DNA of 64,000 bases from Amphimedon queenslandica (Eukaryota > Porifera > Demospongiae > Haplosclerida > Niphatidae), in the NCBI RefSeq assembly GCF_000090795.2, contig NW_003546275.1:403934-467933 (forward strand), given 5' to 3'. Of the stretch, positions 59,276 to 64,000 are shown one piece after another. Every line of letters begins with the position of its first letter. Position 1 is the first letter of the stretch. The notes beneath the pieces are model-generated. The model worked only from the letters and a program-made list of their open reading frames with translations. It searched no databases and was not told where the DNA came from. The translations under genes were made by a program, and so were the position numbers.

Positions 59276-60763
59276 ATGGAGGGTAGGATACTACCTCTTC
59301 TCTTTCTCTTGTCAATTGCTACTCTTTCCTCTCCTTCCTGTCCCACCTCATATTACACTAATGTTATAAGTGTCAACAAGAGGTGTAATGGATTAGGTTC
59401 TTCAGATCATGAGAGTTGCTATTCATCCCTTGACCAGGCCTTTGAAGCAGTGCTGAACAATGAAACACGTCATAAAGTGATAATATGCATTAGTCAAGGA
59501 AAGCACCAGTTGAGTTCTAGTTATAACTTTTCAGGTGTTTCAGACTTTGCTATTGTTGGTAATGGATCTGCAGAGGATGTTACCATAAGCTGCACTGAAG
59601 GGGCAGGACTCTCTTTTTATAATTCCGACACATTGTTCTTCGAAGGGTTTACCCTCTTTCAATGTGGAGCATCTCAAATGAGTACCAGTAAAAACGTTTT
59701 CTGGCAGAAAGACTACTTACCCTTCAAGGTTGCCATGTATATTACACTTACTCGTAATGTTAGCATTAATGATGTGACTTGGCATCAATCAAAAGGTACT
59801 GGACTCGCATTTTATTTTTCTGGCAATGTGACCATAGATTCCTCCAAATTCATTAAAAATGGTCATGGTATGTCTAACAATGAACATGGTGGGGGTGGAC
59901 TTCAGATAGAGTTCCCATTCTGCCTCCCAGGTGACTATTATTTTGATTGCGCAAAAAGTGATATGGCATTGGTATCAAATAATAGATCTGTGTACACAAG
60001 TAATCTACACTATGATATCAAGGATTCAGAATTCATTGGTAACTTAGCTTACAAAGGATTTGAGAATATTTTAAAGTCAAGAAACGAAGAGCGAAAAAAT
60101 TATAACTTTGGCAAAGGTGGTGGTCTCTCTATTGTCTTCAAAGCCTGGGCACATGATAATAATATCTCCATTTACAACTGTACATTTAATGGAAACAAAG
60201 CTCATTACGGAGGAGGATTTTATGTTGGGTATTTTGACTATGCTTATTTCAATAGCTTTAGTATGACCAACTCTAATGTTAGCAATAACGAAAATTGCTT
60301 CATACGAAATTCTTCATGGGACACAGATGAGTCTGGAGGTGGTGGTAAGATACAATATGAACTTAATGTGACTAATGTCCTGGGATTCAATGGTATTTAT
60401 ATTACTGACTGTAGCTTTGAAAATAACACTGGGATTTCTGGTGGTGGATTATATGTGTGTTCATCAATTGGACTACCTTCAGTTCCCAGTTTAGTTACTA
60501 TAGAAGGTACTCAGTTCATTGGAAACAGTGCTTTCCTGGGCTCGGCATTATACTATGGTCAGAGATTTTTGAGTGTTACCGTATCATTTAAACATGTTAT
60601 AGCTAATTTGAACTATTGCAATTTTAATAGTAACACTCCAATATGTCAGACTGCGAAAAAGAAACAGACCCACTCTTTCCTGCCTTGCAGTGGTATAATA
60701 TACTCAAACAGTTTTGACCTACATTTATTAGGAGATAATGTACCGTACTCAATAAGACAATAA
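59276..60763 (+). CDS. Secreted Pmp-like beta-helix protein, copy A (truncated at duplication junction)
   Basis: 495 aa, single coding exon. Signal peptide (MEGRILPLLFLLSIATL) and then repeats of the type seen in polymorphic membrane proteins: FxxN motifs paired with GGG[LF] turns (GGGLQIEF, GGGLSIVF, FNGNKAHYGGGFYVGY, FENNTGISGGGLYV). Such repeats build a right-handed parallel beta-helix. Compared with copy B, homology stops at about LHLLG and the last ten or so codons are junction sequence, so the C-terminal half and membrane region are missing. As it stands it would be secreted and soluble. Whether it is expressed is unknown; it could be a decaying copy. ATG at 59216 is an alternative start. 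Confidence 0.8.
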   Translation: MEGRILPLLFLLSIATLSSPSCPTSYYTNVISVNKRCNGLGSSDHESCYSSLDQAFEAVLNNETRHKVIICISQGKHQLSSSYNFSGVSDFAIVGNGSAEDVTISCTEGAGLSFYNSDTLFFEGFTLFQCGASQMSTSKNVFWQKDYLPFKVAMYITLTRNVSINDVTWHQSKGTGLAFYFSGNVTIDSSKFIKNGHGMSNNEHGGGGLQIEFPFCLPGDYYFDCAKSDMALVSNNRSVYTSNLHYDIKDSEFIGNLAYKGFENILKSRNEERKNYNFGKGGGLSIVFKAWAHDNNISIYNCTFNGNKAHYGGGFYVGYFDYAYFNSFSMTNSNVSNNENCFIRNSSWDTDESGGGGKIQYELNVTNVLGFNGIYITDCSFENNTGISGGGLYVCSSIGLPSVPSLVTIEGTQFIGNSAFLGSALYYGQRFLSVTVSFKHVIANLNYCNFNSNTPICQTAKKKQTHSFLPCSGIIYSNSFDLHLLGDNVPYSIRQ

Positions 60764-61173
60764 TGTACCGTACTCATATACTGATATTGGGTGCCCACTG
60801 TTTAAAGTGTGTACATCAATTAAACTATACTGCATGTCTGGATACATACATATATATATTAGCACTGTTTCTATTGATTATTATTATTTTGTGTGTGCTG
60901 GCACTCTTATATTCTCACCCTTTTGTTCATATAAATGTACATGTACAGTACGTGTTGGTGCATGTGTAGGCTAGATTATCAAAACTGATTGGTCACCTGA
61001 TAGTTAGTTTTAGTGATAGGAGGTGGAGCAGAGAAAGGGGAATATTATCACAATTATTCTTTTAAGCTATAGTTTGAGACAATAGTGAATCTTAATCCTC
61101 AGGTTAGTACATAATGTCTGTGTATAATGATAATTGCTCACATTTTCTACCCATGCAGGTCTTTGCTCTGATA

Positions 61174-64000
61174 ATGGAAGGTAGGATACTACCTCTTCTT
61201 TTTCTTTTGTCAGTTGCTACTCTTTCCTCTTCTTCCTGTCCCACCTCAAATTACACTAATGTTATAAAAGTCAATAAGAGGCGTAGGAGATCCTTTTCAT
61301 CCCTTGATGATGCCTTTGAAGCAGTACAGTACAGTGAAAAACATCATAAAGTGATAATATGCATTAGTCAAGGGGAGTACCAGTTGAATTCTAGTTTTAA
61401 CTTTTCGGGTGTTTCAGACTTTGCTATTGTTGGTAATGGATCTGCAGAGGATGTTATCATTAACTGCACTGAAGGGGCAGGACTCTCTTTTCATAATTCC
61501 AACACATTGTTCTTCAAAGGGTTTACCCTCTTTCAATGTGGAGCATTTCAGATGAGTACCAGTAGGAACATTAACTGTTCTGAAAATGGCTATTTGTCCT
61601 TCAAGGTTGCCATGTACATTACATTTACTCTTAATGTTAACATTAGTGATGTGACATGGCATCAGTCAAAAGGTACTGGACTCACGTTTTACTTTAACAT
61701 GGTCATGGGATCATAGACTCCTCCAAATTCATTAAAAATGGTTATGATATGGCTAAGAATGAACCTGGTGGGGGTGGACTTCAGATAGAGTTCCCATTCT
61801 GCCTCCCAGGCAACTATGATTACGACTGTGCAAAAAGTGATATTTCATTAGTATCAAATAAATACACAAGTAATCTATACTATGATATCAAGGACTCAGT
61901 ATTCAGTGGTAACTTAGCTTACAAAGGATTTGACAGTATTTTAAAGTCAAGAAATGAAGAGCGGAGAAATTTTAACTTTGGCAAAGGCGGTGGCCTCTCA
62001 GTTGTTTTCAAAGCCCGGGCACATTATAATAGTATCTCCATCAACAAGTGCACATTTGATGGAAACAAAGCTCATTACGGAGGAGGATTTTATGTTGGGT
62101 ATTTTGACTATGCTAATTTTAATAACTTTAGCATGACCAACTCTGTCGTTAGGAGTAACGAAAATTGCTTCATACAGAATTCTTTATGGGACACAGATGA
62201 ATCTGGAGGTGGCGGTAAGATACAGTATGAACTTAATCTGACTAGTGTCCGGGGAAACAATGATGTTTATATTACCGACTGTAGCATTGAAAATAACACT
62301 GGGATATCTGGTGGTGGATTATATGTGTGTTCATCAATTGGACTATCTTTTATCAATCATGTTATCATAGAAGGTACTCAGTTCATTGAAAACAGTGCTT
62401 TCCTGGGTTCAGCATTATATTATGGTCAAAGATTTTCGAGTGCTACTATATCAGGTAAAAAAGTTACAGCAAAATTAAACAATTGCATTTTTGAAAGTAA
62501 CACTCCTCGTTGTCAGAATTCAAAACAGAACACTTCCTTCCTGCCTTGCAGTGGTATAATATACTCAAACAGTTTTGATCTACACTTATCAGGACATTTT
62601 GAATTTGACAATAACACTGATACTCCTATTGTTCTGCATAGTGCAGACTTGGTTGTTATGAGCAAATCCACTTTGACCTTTACCAATAACACTGCTAATG
62701 AAGGTGGAGGCGGCATGGGATTTTATGACTGCAGTTATCTCACTGTGCATTCGAACACTTCTTTCTATTTTATAAATAACAAAGTACTGACAAACACAGG
62801 TGGTGGGGCTATATACTCTGGTCGCTGTAATGGTGATGATCAGGCATCTTTAGTAACCTCAGAATGTTTCGTCAGATCAAACAAACCTTCTCTTCATCCA
62901 GACAAATGGAACAGTAACTTTAATTTTCGGAATAATAAAGTTAGTGGAAAGATAAATTCTGTTTTTGTCACTTCAATGGAGCCATGTTGGTATTCTAAGC
63001 ACAACTCAATGATTGTAAAGCCAGATGACATTAAAGATGCTTTCTGTTGGAGTAACTGGAATTATGATAATGACACCACAGAAATGGAAGATGAGGAAGA
63101 AGAAATTGATTATAACATTAGATGTAAACATAATGTTATGTCTAGCATCTCATTAATTAGAACAAAGAAATCAAACATAAATCTCTATTCAGGTCAAAAG
63201 TTACCTAAACTTGACCTTTATGATGGTAAGAATAAATTGGTTAATTGGACGAATCAACTAAGCTACTGCATAGTAAGTGGTAATGCTTCATTTGATGGTA
63301 CTGTTGATAAGTGTACATTCAATGTTGCTGGTAGTCATCAAATTTTTGGGAACACTACTAGTAGTCGTGTTAGAGTAGACACAGTTGATGGTCTCTCTAT
63401 CTCTTTTGATGTTGACTTTTTACAATGCAATTGGCCTCTGGAGCAGCAAGGCAATTCAGGCTGTACAGTGCCTTCAAAATACTTTTCTTGTGATAATGAC
63501 CCTTGTTACTATGATGACATTGTATTTACTAAATACTACCAGTATTGTCTTCATAATATAGGCAATGATACTAACAATGAGCTCCAGATTGCTGAATGTC
63601 CTTCTTCCTATGTCAATACAACATACCGTCAACCATATAATAAAATTTCAGAGAGTAATTGTGTTTCTTCTGAATTTTCTACCCGTAATGGCATACTGTG
63701 CTCTGAATGTACTGAAGGCTATAGTGTACCCATAAACTCCTTTTATCTCGAATGTCTAGAATGTTCTAACAGGACCAAGGGCTGGCTGCTGTTTCTTCTT
63801 ATTCAAATCCTACCAATGACTCTAATGGTATTTGCCATCATTGTATTCAATGTGCATCTCACTAAAGGGTACATGTATGGGTTTGTCCTTTATTGTCAGC
63901 TTATGTCCATTTCATTCCCTGGTTGGATGTATCCAGCCTGGTTCTCACACATCAATCAGTATCTGATGGATGCTGAAGTTCTTTATGGTGACAGGATGCT
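61174..64000 (+). CDS. Pmp-like beta-helix surface protein with C-terminal membrane region, copy B (frame break; runs off window)
   Basis: The reading frame from ATG 61174 (signal peptide MEGRILPLLFLLSVATL) ends at a stop at 61714-61716. In copy A the aligned stretch is open; copy B has a net 2-nt gain near 61690-61712. From about 61700 a second frame, aligned with copy A, stays open to 64000 (over 760 codons). It holds FxxN/GGG repeats (FTNNTANEGGGGMGFY, GGGAIYSG), a Cys-rich segment (NGILCSECTEGYSVP...CLECSN) and at least one hydrophobic helix (GWLLFLLIQILPMTLMVFAI), with more membrane sequence at the edge. Many sponge genes have this layout; function unknown. Either a pseudogene, a sequencing indel or an allelic frameshift. 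Confidence 0.75.

Larger units (their letters stand above)
58857..62600 (+). repeat. Tandem duplication of about 1.9 kb (RTK 3' flank plus Pmp-like gene)
   Basis: 58857 onward is repeated from 60761 onward, offset 1898-1904 bp, and similarity continues through the coding region to about 60735 / 62590. The junction carries a direct repeat of taatgtaccgtactca at 60736-60751 and 60761-60776. Confidence 0.93.

Overview
The window looks like nuclear DNA of a demosponge, most probably Amphimedon queenslandica or a close relative. It is AT-rich and gene-dense, with many short GT-AG introns (about 50-200 bases) and abundant microsatellites. It carries animal genes (PAR-6, a receptor tyrosine kinase, NDRG, an NSD-type methyltransferase, two HNF4-like nuclear receptors). 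The species call is inference from gene content. The exon models were built by hand from splice signals, codon phase and protein similarity recalled from memory; no search was run.

Layout. 1-2571 (+): 3' part of a TTC38-like TPR gene. 4259-9591 (-) and 13671-15790 (+): two nuclear receptors, head to head, about 4.1 kb apart. 16577-18034 (+): intronless gene resembling bacterial MurL (peptidoglycan glutamate epimerase family). 18264-21393 (+): NDRG. 21719-23312 (-): TMEM143-like. 23410-23869 (+): dynein light chain roadblock, about 100 bp from TMEM143. 23983-25635 (-): UDP-glycosyltransferase. 25866-29746 (-): NSD-type histone methyltransferase. 30231-45549 (-): COG4 in 29 coding exons, including a 7-nt microexon and a 4.9-kb intron. 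45775-46717 (+): secreted fibrinogen-related protein. 47238-49632 (+): peroxiredoxin-5. 50413-53239 (+): PAR-6. 53838-58859 (+): receptor tyrosine kinase with an unrecognised ectodomain. 59276-60763 and 61174-64000 (+): tandemly duplicated, Pmp-like beta-helix surface proteins; the first is truncated at the duplication junction and the second has a frame break and runs off the window.

Several adjacent genes are divergent pairs with short shared promoters (TMEM143/DYNLRB, COG4/fibrinogen-related). A ~186-bp tandem repeat built around a 20-bp perfect palindrome occurs as arrays in introns of at least five genes, in both orientations.

Points most worth a second look: the nuclear receptor pair, with shared intron positions but one member with enlarged zinc-finger loops and a degenerate AF-2; the bacterial-type intronless gene; the palindromic intronic repeat family; and the recent tandem duplication at the right edge.
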